Shown here piece by piece: positions 16,569 to 25,062 of a stretch of 64,000 nt of DNA (positions are counted from its first letter, which is position 1; each line of letters opens with the position of its first letter). The stretch covers positions 310,001-374,000 of the forward strand of contig NC_015865.1 of assembly GCF_000221185.1 (NCBI RefSeq), in the 5' to 3' direction. This DNA comes from Thermococcus sp. 4557. GTDB taxonomy: Archaea; Methanobacteriota_B; Thermococci; Thermococcales; Thermococcaceae. The notes under the pieces were generated by a model. That model did no database searches and had not been told where the DNA came from. It saw only the letters and a program-made list of their open reading frames with translations. A program made the position numbers and the translations under genes.

Positions 16569-19241
16569 ATGCTTCCTAAGACCTACGACCCGAACGAGAT
16601 TGAACCGAAGTGGCAGAAGTTCTGGCTGGATGAGAAAATCTACAAGTACGAGCTCGACGAGAAGAGGCCGAGCTACGCGATTGACACTCCGCCCCCGTTC
16701 ACTAGCGGAACCCTCCACCTCGGTCACGTGCTCAGCCACACCTGGATCGACATCATAGCGCGCTATAAGAGAATGACCGGCTACAACGTGCTCTTCCCGC
16801 AGGGCTTCGACAACCACGGTCTCCCGACCGAGCTCAAGGTGGAAAAGGAGTTCGGAATAAGCAAAGACCAGCCCGAGCTCTTCCTCAAGAAGTGCGTTGA
16901 GTGGACCTGGCAGGCCATCGAGGCCATGCGCAACCAGTTCATTAGGATAGGATACTCCGCCGACTGGGACCTGGAGTACCACACGATGGATGAGTGGTAC
17001 AGGGCCGCCGTTCAGAAGTCCCTCCTTGAGTTCTACGAGAAAGGTATGCTCTACCGCGACAAGCACCCGGTCTACTGGTGCCCGCGCTGCAGGACGAGTC
17101 TAGCTAAAGCCGAGGTCGGCTACGTCGAGGAGGATGGTTATCTTTACTACATCAAGCTCCCGCTCGCCGATGGAAGCGGCTACGTCCCCATAGCCACCAC
17201 GAGGCCCGAGCTTATGCCCGCCTGTGTTGCCGTCTTCGTCCACCCGGAGGACGAGCGCTACAAGGACGTTGTGGGCAAGAAGGTGAAGCTCCCGATATTC
17301 GAGAGGGAAGTGCCAGTTATAGCCGATGAGGACGTTGACCCCGAATTCGGAACCGGTGCGGTCTACAACTGTACCTACGGCGACGAGCAGGATGTCGTCT
17401 GGCAGAAGCGCTACAACCTGCCGGTTATCATAGCGATCAACGAGGACGGCACCATGAACGAGAACGCCGGACCTTACGCCGGCCTCAAGACCGAGGAGGC
17501 GAGAGAGAAGATAGCGGAGGACCTCGAGAAGATGGGCCTCCTCTACGACAGAAAGAAGGTCCGCCACCGCGTGCTGAGGCACACCGAGAGGAGCTCATGT
17601 ATGGCACCCATCGAGCTGCTCCCCAAGACCCAGTGGTTCATCAAGGTGAGGGACTTCACGGACGAGATAGTGAAGGTCGCGGAGGAGATCAACTGGTACC
17701 CGAGCGACATGTTCCTCCGCCTGAAGGACTGGGCAGACTCAATGGACTGGGACTGGGTTATAAGCAGGCAGAGGGTCTTTGGAACGACGCTCCCGTTCTG
17801 GGTCTGCAAGAACGGTCACGTGGTTCCTGCCAAGGAGGAAGACCTGCCGGTCGATCCGCGCTTCGACAAGCCGCCCGTGGAGAAATGTCCGGTCTGCGGT
17901 GCCGAGCTCGAGCCCGTAACGGACGTCCTCGACTGCTGGATAGACTCCAGCATAACCCCGCTCATCATAACCCGGTGGCACGAGGCCATCAAGGGCGACG
18001 AAGAGGCCAAGCGCTGGTTCAAGCACAACTTCCCGACCGCGCTCAGGCCGCAGGGAACGGACATCATAAGGACGTGGGCCTTCTACACGATATTCAGAAC
18101 CCACGTCCTCACCGGCAAGAAGCCCTGGGACGATGTCCTCATCAACGGAATGGTGGCCGGGCCTGACGGCAGGAAGATGAGCAAGAGCTACGGCAACGTC
18201 GTAGCGCCGGACGAGGTCATTCCGAAGTACGGCGCCGATGCGCTCCGCCTCTGGACCGCCCTCGCTCCGCCCGGAGAGGACCACCCGTTCAAGTGGGAGA
18301 CCGTCGACTACAACTACCGCTTCCTCCAGAAGGTCTGGAACATCTACCGCTTCGCCGAGAGGCATCTGAGCGATTTCGACCCGAGCAGCGCTCCGGGGGA
18401 GCTTGAGCCGATTGACAGGTGGATACTCTCAAGGCTGCACCGCGTCATCAAGTTCGCCACCGAGGAGATGGAGCGCTACCGCTTCAACCTGCTCACCAGA
18501 GAGCTCATGACCTTCGTCTGGCACGAGGTGGCCGATGATTACCTCGAAATGATCAAGCACCGCCTCTACGGCGACGATGAGGAGAGCAAGCTGAAGGCAA
18601 AGGCCGCCCTCTACGAGCTGCTCTACAACATAATGCTCCTCCTCGCGCCGCTGGCCCCGCACATAACCGAGGAGCTCTACCAAGAGATGTTCAAGGGCCA
18701 CGTCGGTGCCAAGAGCGTGCACCTCCTTGAGTGGCCGAAGTACGGCGAGGGCAGGATAAGCGAGGAAGCCGAGAGGCTCGGAGAGCTCGCCCGCGAGATA
18801 GTCGGCGCCATGAGGCGCTACAAGAACAGCCACGGCTTAGCTCTCAACGCCAAGCTGAAGCACGTGGCCATCTACGCCACCGACTCCTACGAGGCCCTGA
18901 AGGCCATCGAGAAGGACATCGCGGGAACCATGAACATCGAGAGGCTGGAGATAATCCAGGGCGAGCCGGCCCTGGAGGAGCGCATCACCGAGATAAAGCC
19001 CAACTTCAGAACCGTCGGGCCAAAATACGGAAAGCTCGTGCCGAAGATCACTGCCTACCTAAAGGAGAATGCCAAGGAAGTCGCTAAGGCCCTCAAGGAG
19101 GCCGGAAAGATCGAGTTTGAGGTGGAGGGCCAGAAGGTCGAGCTGAGCAAGGAAGACATCGTGCTCAGGAAGGCCGTCTTCAGCGAGGGCGAAGAGGTCG
19201 AGACGGCGGTTGTTGGGGACGCCGTTGTGGTGTTCTTCTGA
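16569..19241 (+). CDS. valS: valyl-tRNA synthetase
   Basis: A roughly 890 aa class I aminoacyl-tRNA synthetase. HIGH appears as HLGH (50-53) in FTSGTLHLGHVLSH, and the KMSKS loop as GRKMSKSYGN near residue 534. The opening MLPKTYDPNEIEPKWQKFW and the CP1 editing domain with ATTRPELMPACVA are of the ValRS type. Two zinc-ribbon-like Cys pairs occur (CPRC near 176, CPVC near 440). Start ATG 16569 is favoured because AAAGGTGAT lies just upstream; in-frame ATG 16563 and GTG 16560 are alternatives. A TATA element (GATTTTTAAGCC, about 16509) serves it. It ends in a convergent T-rich gap with the Trm10-type gene. Confidence 0.97.
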   Translation: MLPKTYDPNEIEPKWQKFWLDEKIYKYELDEKRPSYAIDTPPPFTSGTLHLGHVLSHTWIDIIARYKRMTGYNVLFPQGFDNHGLPTELKVEKEFGISKDQPELFLKKCVEWTWQAIEAMRNQFIRIGYSADWDLEYHTMDEWYRAAVQKSLLEFYEKGMLYRDKHPVYWCPRCRTSLAKAEVGYVEEDGYLYYIKLPLADGSGYVPIATTRPELMPACVAVFVHPEDERYKDVVGKKVKLPIFEREVPVIADEDVDPEFGTGAVYNCTYGDEQDVVWQKRYNLPVIIAINEDGTMNENAGPYAGLKTEEAREKIAEDLEKMGLLYDRKKVRHRVLRHTERSSCMAPIELLPKTQWFIKVRDFTDEIVKVAEEINWYPSDMFLRLKDWADSMDWDWVISRQRVFGTTLPFWVCKNGHVVPAKEEDLPVDPRFDKPPVEKCPVCGAELEPVTDVLDCWIDSSITPLIITRWHEAIKGDEEAKRWFKHNFPTALRPQGTDIIRTWAFYTIFRTHVLTGKKPWDDVLINGMVAGPDGRKMSKSYGNVVAPDEVIPKYGADALRLWTALAPPGEDHPFKWETVDYNYRFLQKVWNIYRFAERHLSDFDPSSAPGELEPIDRWILSRLHRVIKFATEEMERYRFNLLTRELMTFVWHEVADDYLEMIKHRLYGDDEESKLKAKAALYELLYNIMLLLAPLAPHITEELYQEMFKGHVGAKSVHLLEWPKYGEGRISEEAERLGELAREIVGAMRRYKNSHGLALNAKLKHVAIYATDSYEALKAIEKDIAGTMNIERLEIIQGEPALEERITEIKPNFRTVGPKYGKLVPKITAYLKENAKEVAKALKEAGKIEFEVEGQKVELSKEDIVLRKAVFSEGEEVETAVVGDAVVVFF

Positions 19242-19288
19242 GTCCTTTCTTTTCATTCTCCGATTTCTACACAGGATAAAAGAAAGCC
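19242..19288. terminator. bidirectional T-rich termination region
   Basis: The 47 bp gap between convergent valS and the Trm10-type gene has TCCTTTCTTTTCATTC on the plus strand and TTTCTTTTATCC on the minus strand. Archaeal RNA polymerase terminates on such T-rich tracts without needing a hairpin. Confidence 0.45.
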
Positions 19289-20407
19289 TCAACAGTTATA
19301 GCACAGCATCGCGGCCTTCTTGAGGAGAATCACGCGGTAAGTCTTTCCGTTTATTACCCTTGGGTTGGAGATCTTGTTGAGGTGGTGTATCCTCTTCCTC
19401 TCGAGGGCTATCAGGTCAGGCTCCCTCAGCACCTTCACGAAGTCCTCCCAGCGGATTTTGAGCCACCTGGAGTACTCATCGAACAGCTCCTTCTCGACCA
19501 CCCTGTAGGTCTTGCCGTTCACTTTGTATCTGATCGCACGCTTGGGGAGCTCCTTCCTCAGGCGCCAGCGGGCATGGAGAGGTTCCTGGAACTCGTAAAC
19601 CGCTTCATCCATGGACTTTCCTTCCACCATCATCTTGAGGATTATGCCGAGGATGCGGTTTATCCTGTCGGGGACGCCAACGACGTCGCCTTTGAGAACG
19701 ATCTTCCTCCTGCGTACCCTTATTCCTGCCCTCTCAAGCTCCTCGCCTATCTTGGGCGTGGTCTTCTTTTTGTTCCCGCCCGTGTCCACGATGCCGCCGA
19801 TTATAAAGGCCCCGACGTCGAAATCCTTCTCGCTCAGAACCTCCTCCGCCCAGGGGTCGAGGAGAACCACCTCGTTAATGCCGTTCTTCTCCAAAAACTC
19901 CGCCGTCGGGCCGGCGTAGGGGGTTATCCTGTCGATAGGCCCCTTGAACATCCTCTTGAACTCGTCGTTCGCCCACGTTACGGCGAGCTCCCTTCCGGTG
20001 AAGTAGTCCCTCAGCAGGCCGTAGCTCTGACTCACCTGCAGGCAGACCTTGCCTTTCTCCTTCTGCGTGTGCTTGTCCCAGTGGTAGAGGTCGATTATGA
20101 AGTAGGGCCACTCTGGGAGCTTTGAGCGGAGCTCTTCGGGCGTCAGAACCGGCTCGAACTTCTCCATCATGCACAGCGGGGCGTAGGCGTAATGAGCGCC
20201 CTCAACGCGGTTGCCGTTCAGGTCCCAGGCCACTAGGGTTTTCTCAGGAACGCGGAATACTGCCCCCTTTCCGTTGATTATCTCCACTGCCACGTCCTGG
20301 AGCTTGTTCTTTGACTTTCTGAACCTCTTGGAGAGCACCCCAAAGCTCTCGATCCCCTTCTCCCTCAGTGCTTCCCTGAAAACATCGGCGAGTGTCTTCA
20401 TGGCCAT
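19289..20407 (-). CDS. trm10: tRNA N1-methyltransferase, archaeal Trm10 family (m1A9/m1G9)
   Basis: A 372 aa SPOUT-fold protein resembling the dual-specificity Thermococcus kodakarensis Trm10 enzyme that methylates N1 of A9 and G9 in tRNA. The SPOUT core includes AFIIGGIVDTGGNKKKTT (about 204-221), the variable RKIVLKGDVVGVPDRINRILGI segment (quoted in part: GDVVGVPDRIN) and FQEPLHARWRLRKELPKR. The N- and C-terminal extensions are basic, as expected for tRNA binding. A TATA box (TTTAAAAAG, plus-strand positions 20429-20437) is centred 25 bp before ATG 20407, with no ribosome binding site, so the message is probably leaderless. It is divergent from tRNA-Glu. Confidence 0.85.
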   Translation of the reverse strand: MAMKTLADVFREALREKGIESFGVLSKRFRKSKNKLQDVAVEIINGKGAVFRVPEKTLVAWDLNGNRVEGAHYAYAPLCMMEKFEPVLTPEELRSKLPEWPYFIIDLYHWDKHTQKEKGKVCLQVSQSYGLLRDYFTGRELAVTWANDEFKRMFKGPIDRITPYAGPTAEFLEKNGINEVVLLDPWAEEVLSEKDFDVGAFIIGGIVDTGGNKKKTTPKIGEELERAGIRVRRRKIVLKGDVVGVPDRINRILGIILKMMVEGKSMDEAVYEFQEPLHARWRLRKELPKRAIRYKVNGKTYRVVEKELFDEYSRWLKIRWEDFVKVLREPDLIALERKRIHHLNKISNPRVINGKTYRVILLKKAAMLCYNC

Positions 20408-20468
20408 CGGTTGAGGGTCGGACGCAGGTTTAAAAAGTTTGCCGAGGGAAAGCTCTCCTCAGACGAAA

Positions 20469-20479
20469 GATTTTTAAAC
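20469..20479 (+). promoter_or_regulatory. TATA element of the tRNA-Glu gene
   Basis: GATTTTTAAAC is centred about 28 bp before the first base of the tRNA. It is only about 40 bp from the oppositely oriented TATA box of the Trm10-type gene. Confidence 0.6.
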
Positions 20480-20501
20480 GCTCGCCCTTCCCTAATATCG
20501 A

Positions 20502-20579
20502 GCCCCGGTGGTGTAGCCCGGTCAAACATGCGGGCCTTTCGAGCCCGCGCCCCGGGTTCAAATCCCGGCCGGGGCACCA
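20502..20579 (+). tRNA. tRNA-Glu (anticodon UUC)
   Basis: A full cloverleaf is visible. The acceptor stem is GCCCCGG/CCGGGGC (20502-20508 with 20569-20575). The D arm begins after GT at 20509. The anticodon stem CGGGC/GCCCG encloses loop CTTTCGA with anticodon TTC, and the T arm is CCGGG-TTCAAAT-CCCGG. The discriminator A is followed by an encoded CCA (20577-20579). There is no intron. It has its own TATA element upstream. Confidence 0.97.
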
Positions 20580-20698
20580 GAATTCTCCCAAACGCTTTTC
20601 TAAAAGCAGCTTCACAGTTATAGAAGGCTCATCCCCAAAGAGAGCCCACCTCAACAGGCTGTTAATAAAACGAGACCTTACGACATCCAAAGGACTTT

Positions 20699-20827
20699 AT
20701 GATATCCGCCATATCGAAGAAGATGGTCACTTCAGCTATCAACACCATTTCAGTTTTCGGAGCCTTAATTGCTGCCTCCATAGCAAGAATCAACAGTTCT
20801 TGTTCATATAACGAAACCTTCTTATAA
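20699..20827 (+). CDS. possible small hydrophobic peptide, 42 aa
   Basis: This short open frame lies in the 291 bp between tRNA-Glu and the secreted nuclease gene. It begins MISAISKKMVT and contains a membrane-like run, TISVFGALIAASIARI, ending NETFL. There is no convincing ribosome binding site or TATA box. It may be a chance frame or the remnant of a gene, since this gap is more AT-rich than its surroundings. Nothing else is visible in the gap except the nuclease promoter. Confidence 0.2.
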   Translation: MISAISKKMVTSAINTISVFGALIAASIARINSSCSYNETFL

Positions 20828-20870
20828 CATAATAATCATATTGTAAAATGTTAAACCGGAGGTTGTTTGC

Positions 20871-21887
20871 ATGACTCGTCGCACGGTTCCCCTTCTTTTG
20901 ATACTCGTTATTGTGTTGTCTGCAACCATTGCTACAGGTTGTATTGGTGGTTCAACTCCAACAACGACATTCACGGAGAGTTATCCCACCGATACATTTT
21001 CCGAGGCCTCATCCATAGACAACTCCCACCCGACGAGCTCTGGAAAGAACATTCCAACAGACGCAATTAAGGTCTACGTAATCAAGGTCATAGATGGAGA
21101 TACAATCGACATTGCATTCCCCAATGGAACAACTGACAGGGTCCGTTTCCTCGGCGTGGACACTCCAGAAACTTCAGCTTCTCGGAACAAGCCCAATGAG
21201 TACGACCACATCACGGACCTAAAGTGTCTAGCCAGTTGGGGCGTTGAGGCCAAGTTTTTCACTAGGGACTATCTTCTCAACAGAGTCATTTACATACAGT
21301 TTGACCCCGATGCCGGGAAGAGGGGTTATTACGGCCGACTATTGGCCTACATTTACCTTGAGAACGGCACGGACTTCACTGCCCTTCTCGTGAAGAAGGG
21401 CTATGCTCGGGTTTACACCGAAGGTAAATTCCAGAAGGAGCATGAGTACTTATCGTACCAGCGCACTGCCGAGTCCAAGAAGCTTGGACTGTGGGGGTGT
21501 GAAATTGGCCAGTATGCTGATACTTCGACAGTTACGCATGTAGCCACCACTGGAGAGATAGCCATTGTGAAGATCCATTATGATGCAGGTGGCCCAAACG
21601 TAAGGGATACGGAAGTTCTAAACGATGAATATGTGGTTCTGAAAAACAAAGGATCAAAGGCTGTGGATCTTAAGGGGTGGGTCATTATGGATGAAGCTAA
21701 CCACAAGTACTACTTTCCCTCGGTGATCCTTCAGCCAGGGCAGGAGATTGTCCTCCACACGGGCAGAGGTAGCAACACGTCTCACGATCTTTATTGGGGC
21801 TCAAAACGGGCGATATGGAATAACGATCACGACACAGCTTATCTCTATGATGCTCAGGGCAGACTGGTTGATAAGTTCAGTTGGTGA
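20871..21887 (+). CDS. secreted lipoprotein nuclease: SNase-like domain plus lamin-tail domain
   Basis: A 338 aa protein with a lipoprotein signal peptide (hydrophobic run then ATGC, Cys24) and a Thr/Ser-rich linker to about residue 62. A thermonuclease (SNase/TNase) domain follows: KVIDGDTIDIAF, RVRFLGVDTPET, and YGRLLAYIYLENG to about residue 210. The C-terminal domain (about 225-338) is lamin-tail-like, with DEYVVLKNKGSKAVDLKGWVI, LQPGQEIVLHTG and DTAYLYDAQGRLVD. It is expected to be anchored outside the cell and to cleave DNA or RNA in a Ca2+-dependent way. GGAGGT precedes the ATG, with a TATA element near 20820. The gene is more AT-rich than its neighbours, suggesting recent acquisition beside a tRNA gene. 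Confidence 0.9.
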   Translation: MTRRTVPLLLILVIVLSATIATGCIGGSTPTTTFTESYPTDTFSEASSIDNSHPTSSGKNIPTDAIKVYVIKVIDGDTIDIAFPNGTTDRVRFLGVDTPETSASRNKPNEYDHITDLKCLASWGVEAKFFTRDYLLNRVIYIQFDPDAGKRGYYGRLLAYIYLENGTDFTALLVKKGYARVYTEGKFQKEHEYLSYQRTAESKKLGLWGCEIGQYADTSTVTHVATTGEIAIVKIHYDAGGPNVRDTEVLNDEYVVLKNKGSKAVDLKGWVIMDEANHKYYFPSVILQPGQEIVLHTGRGSNTSHDLYWGSKRAIWNNDHDTAYLYDAQGRLVDKFSW

Positions 21888-22147
21888 TCTTTAGAGCAAA
21901 AATCTGTGGTTGTCGTGAGAGAAAACCTTTATGAAACGGTGGGCGTGTATAGGCACTATCCGTACAGCCCGTCGAGTGGTGATCCTGGCAGGCCCTTATG
22001 AAACAGGGGACATAACCCTGAGAGGGGCTTTTTATAGCATCCTCTTTTCCGCAATTCTTTATTGAGGGTATTTGATTTGAATAGCAAAAATCTTTTTGAA
22101 GTAGCTCGTTGTGTAGTGGGTGAGTCAAAGCCTTTATGGTGAACAGC
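21888..22147. other. AT-rich intergenic region with short direct repeats
   Basis: No convincing gene is seen in these 260 bp. CC(T/C)TTATGAAAC occurs at 21926-21937 and 21993-22004, and AGCAAAAATCT at 21895-21905 and 22083-22093. Possible C- and D-box-like words occur (GTGATC near 21979, CTGA near 22018), but they do not form a proper guide RNA. The last bases hold the Trm5 ribosome binding site. Confidence 0.4.
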
Positions 22148-23146
22148 ATGCTCGCAGTCAAAGTCCCCAAGCGAGAGGCCGAAAAAATCCGCAGGAAATT
22201 AATCGAACTCGGCGTCCTGGCTAAAGGATACGCCGTCAGGCGGGAGGGTGAGTTTATACTCTTCCCTGTCACAGAGCCAGTAGAGGGCTTTGAGCTCGTT
22301 GAAGCAGACTTCGAGAGGCTTGAGAGAAAACCCCACAGCTACCGCGAGGTCGTCAGGGTTCCGGACGAAGTTAGACCGCTCCTCCCGAGCTCCTTCGACA
22401 TAATCGGTGAGGTTGCGATAATCGAGCTCCCCGACGAGCTGATGCCCCACGGAAAAGCGATCGGAGAGGCCATCCTCCGGGTTCACCGTCACATAAAGGC
22501 CGTCTTCGCCAAAGGGGGCAAGGTTTCCGGAGAGTACCGCGTGAGAGAGCTGATTCACCTAGCCGGCGAGAGAAGGACTGAAACCATCCACCGCGAGAAC
22601 GGGATAAGGTTGAAGCTCGATGTTGCCAAGGTTTACTTCTCCCCCCGCCTGGCCACGGAGCGGATGAGGATTTTCGAGAAGACGCGCCCGGGGGAGGTTA
22701 TCTTCGACATGTTCGCCGGCGTCGGGCCGTACGCGGTGCTTCTGGCCAAGAAGGCAAAGCTCGTCTTTGCCTGCGACATCAACCCCTGGGCGGTTCGCTA
22801 CCTTGAGGAGAACATCAGGCTGAACAAGGCTGACAACGTCGTGCCTATCCTCGGGGACGTGCGGAAGGTGGCCGGCAGGGTTGAGGCCGACCGTGTGATA
22901 ATGAACCTCCCCAAGTTCGCAGATCGCTTTCTCAGGGAGGCCATGCTGAGCGTTAGAGACGGTGGGGTAGTCCACTACTACGGCTTCGGTCCGGAGGAAG
23001 ACCTGTTCTCCGAGCACGAGGCAAAGATTAAAGCCGTTGCTCGGGAGCTGGGCTTTGGGGTTGAGTTCTTGGAGGAAAGAAAAGTCCGCCCCTACGCGCC
23101 GAGGCAGTTCAACATCGCGATTGACTTCCGGGTTTGGAAGATGTGA
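22148..23146 (+). CDS. trm5b: tRNA (guanine37-N1)-methyltransferase, Trm5 type
   Basis: A 332 aa archaeal Trm5 enzyme that makes m1G37 next to the anticodon, needed for reading-frame maintenance. An N-terminal D1-like domain (about 1-60) is followed by IIGEVAIIELPDEL, the Rossmann motif I DMFAGVGPYAVLLAKKA (187-203), CDINPWAVRYLEENIRLN, and the catalytic NLPK at 253-256. The C-terminal RPYAPRQFNIAIDFRV is also family-typical. ATG 22148 is chosen because GGTGA lies five bases upstream, inside a longer open frame from 22136. I call it Trm5b from length and architecture; the Trm5a type involved in wyosine formation is less likely but not excluded. Confidence 0.88.
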   Translation: MLAVKVPKREAEKIRRKLIELGVLAKGYAVRREGEFILFPVTEPVEGFELVEADFERLERKPHSYREVVRVPDEVRPLLPSSFDIIGEVAIIELPDELMPHGKAIGEAILRVHRHIKAVFAKGGKVSGEYRVRELIHLAGERRTETIHRENGIRLKLDVAKVYFSPRLATERMRIFEKTRPGEVIFDMFAGVGPYAVLLAKKAKLVFACDINPWAVRYLEENIRLNKADNVVPILGDVRKVAGRVEADRVIMNLPKFADRFLREAMLSVRDGGVVHYYGFGPEEDLFSEHEAKIKAVARELGFGVEFLEERKVRPYAPRQFNIAIDFRVWKM

Positions 23147-23207
23147 TGATTCTATCGACCCGTGCCTGTGATAAATGTTATAAAAGAGATGATATTATCG
23201 TTCCAGG

Positions 23208-23726
23208 GTGTCCACTGTGAACCTTCGAGTGTTTGATTCTCTAAGACCGTTTACGTACAAGCGCTCCACTAAGTACCTGGTGGCCGAACTGGAGTTCAGG
23301 GACTCTAAGCTTCCGGTATATCTCACCGGGAAGAACGGGAAAGCCCTGGCGGAGATGGTATCGCGCGATGCCTCAAAGATGGAAGCGCTGAGGCACGCAC
23401 TCTACAGGCTCTTTGACAGCCCTGAGGTGGAGGTTCTTCTCGATAGGGTTTCTGAGTATGGCAACCTGGAGTTCATCAACATCAACCTCGGCAAGGAGAG
23501 TGCAAAATTCTCGGGTTTCAGCGGGGACCTCGGAGCGGGGTCACTCTACGGGGGCTGGAACCTTAATCTTGTAAGGAACTGGCTCAGGCTGACCTTCCCT
23601 CTCGACAGGAGAGTGCCAATGAAATATCTAGAAGCCCAAGACATATTGAGCGGAATTCACTCCGCTGGTAGAGATTTGGATTTACTGGTTCGGGAAGCCT
23701 CGGAGTGGAAAAATGGGGGAAGATAG
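23208..23726 (+). CDS. hypothetical protein, 172 aa
   Basis: A 172 aa soluble protein that I do not recognise. It begins NLRVFDSLRPFTYKRSTKYLVAEL and has mixed alpha/beta character, a KNGKALAEMVSRDASKMEALRHALYRLF helix (quoted in part: ALAEMVSRDASK) and a C-terminal Glu/Lys/Trp tail. Two GTG starts are possible. GTG 23208 lies about 25 bp after a TTATAAAA box (23178-23185) and would be leaderless; GTG 23217 has GGGTG six bases upstream. It converges with tldE, abutting it with no gap. Confidence 0.7.
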   Translation: MSTVNLRVFDSLRPFTYKRSTKYLVAELEFRDSKLPVYLTGKNGKALAEMVSRDASKMEALRHALYRLFDSPEVEVLLDRVSEYGNLEFININLGKESAKFSGFSGDLGAGSLYGGWNLNLVRNWLRLTFPLDRRVPMKYLEAQDILSGIHSAGRDLDLLVREASEWKNGGR

Positions 23727-25052
23727 TCACTTCCCCGCTATCTTCACGTTCTCAAACTTCACGAAGGGCGTTATGATGGTCGTCATGAAGGGCATTACGG
23801 CCTGCTCCTTCGAAACTTCACTCGCCCCCTTCAGCAGTTCGTAGACGTTGCCCGCAACGAGGAAGACGCTCGCCCCCTTAACCTCTCCGTCCTCGATGAG
23901 GAACGCCGGGTTCGCAGTTACCGCGAAGTTTCCATTGTCGGGGTTGCTTGAGTGGGCGCCCTGGAAGCCGTCGACGAAGTAGCCGTGCTCGATTTCAGAT
24001 ATCATATCCTCCAGCGAGCGCTTTCCGTTCTCGATAACCATACTGTGGAACCCTATGTTTATTCCCCCGCTGTTCAGGTCGCGCTTTCCGTTTCCGGTGC
24101 TCTCGGTGCCGTGGACCTTCGCCCAGTAGTTGTCCCAGACGAAGCCCCTGAAGGTTCCGTTCTCGAGGAGGACGTTCTTCCTCGTCGGGACTCCCTCTCC
24201 GTCGGCTATAACCGGCTGTATGGAGAGTTCGTGGAACGGGTCGTCGTACATCGTGAGCACGTCGCTGGCTATCTTCTCCCCGACCTTTCCTGCAAGGGGC
24301 GTCGTCTCCTTGACCAAGCGCTCACCGCTGAAGGCCGGGAAGAGGGCATAGCTGAAGAGCCCCGCTATCGCCCAGGGGCCGAGTATTATCGGAACCTCCT
24401 CGTTTTTGCTTGCCTTGACATCGTACGCCCACTTGACCTTCTGAACCGCCCTCTCGACGACCCCGTCAACGTCCAGCTTGAGGTCCCTTCTGGCATCGAA
24501 GTCGAAGATTCCGGGGGTGACGGTGCCCTCCTTCCTTCCAACCAGCTCGAGGAAGAAAAATGCAGCACCGCCTTCCTGGAAGACGTCTATTCCGTGGGAG
24601 TTGGCGATGTGGCGCTCCTCCCACGAAACGCCGCCCTCTCCTCCTGCCACGATGACGTTCTCGTCCTTCTCACGGGCGAGCTTTATGCCGCGGACGAGCA
24701 TCTCAACGAGCTGATCCGGGGAGGCATCCTTCAGCTCGTAGTTGGGCTTCGGCTTCTCCAGGTATTTACCCGGCTCGGGCAGGGAGACCCACTTCTCGTC
24801 CCTGCTGTTCAGCTTTGCCATCTTTGCGGCCTGCTCTATAGCCTCCCTTATTCTGGCAGGCTCGTCGCTGTCTATTATGGCCAGCCCGAGGCGCTTGTCC
24901 TTTATCCCGCGTAGTATCGTAACCGCCCCGCTCCTCGTGGAGGCCATTGAAATCTCGTTGAGCTCGACGTTGGCGCTCACATCCTTGGAGCGGTAAACGG
25001 CAATCTCAAGCTCGTCGAAAAACTTCTCGCCGTACCTTATGAGTTCCTCCAT
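23727..25052 (-). CDS. tldE: TldE/PmbA-family protein
   Basis: A 441 aa partner subunit of the TldD/TldE metalloprotease, which degrades or matures modified peptides in a heterodimer. The fold is shared with TldD, but the zinc HEXXXH motif is absent, as usual for TldE. Recognisable segments are GINIGFHSMVIENGKRSLEDM and the NPDNGNFAVTANPAFLIEDGE stretch (quoted in part: GNFAVTANPAF). The ATG at 25052 follows GAGGTGG and comes 10 bp after the tldD stop. An upstream open frame to 25154 would overlap tldD and is not used. Confidence 0.92.
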   Translation of the reverse strand: MEELIRYGEKFFDELEIAVYRSKDVSANVELNEISMASTRSGAVTILRGIKDKRLGLAIIDSDEPARIREAIEQAAKMAKLNSRDEKWVSLPEPGKYLEKPKPNYELKDASPDQLVEMLVRGIKLAREKDENVIVAGGEGGVSWEERHIANSHGIDVFQEGGAAFFFLELVGRKEGTVTPGIFDFDARRDLKLDVDGVVERAVQKVKWAYDVKASKNEEVPIILGPWAIAGLFSYALFPAFSGERLVKETTPLAGKVGEKIASDVLTMYDDPFHELSIQPVIADGEGVPTRKNVLLENGTFRGFVWDNYWAKVHGTESTGNGKRDLNSGGINIGFHSMVIENGKRSLEDMISEIEHGYFVDGFQGAHSSNPDNGNFAVTANPAFLIEDGEVKGASVFLVAGNVYELLKGASEVSKEQAVMPFMTTIITPFVKFENVKIAGK

Positions 25053-25062
25053 CTTCACCACC

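Noticed and set aside
21961-22025. C/D box guide RNA in the AT-rich gap
   Set aside because: The C-box-like GTGATC lacks the final GA, no second C'/D' pair is present and the ends do not pair.
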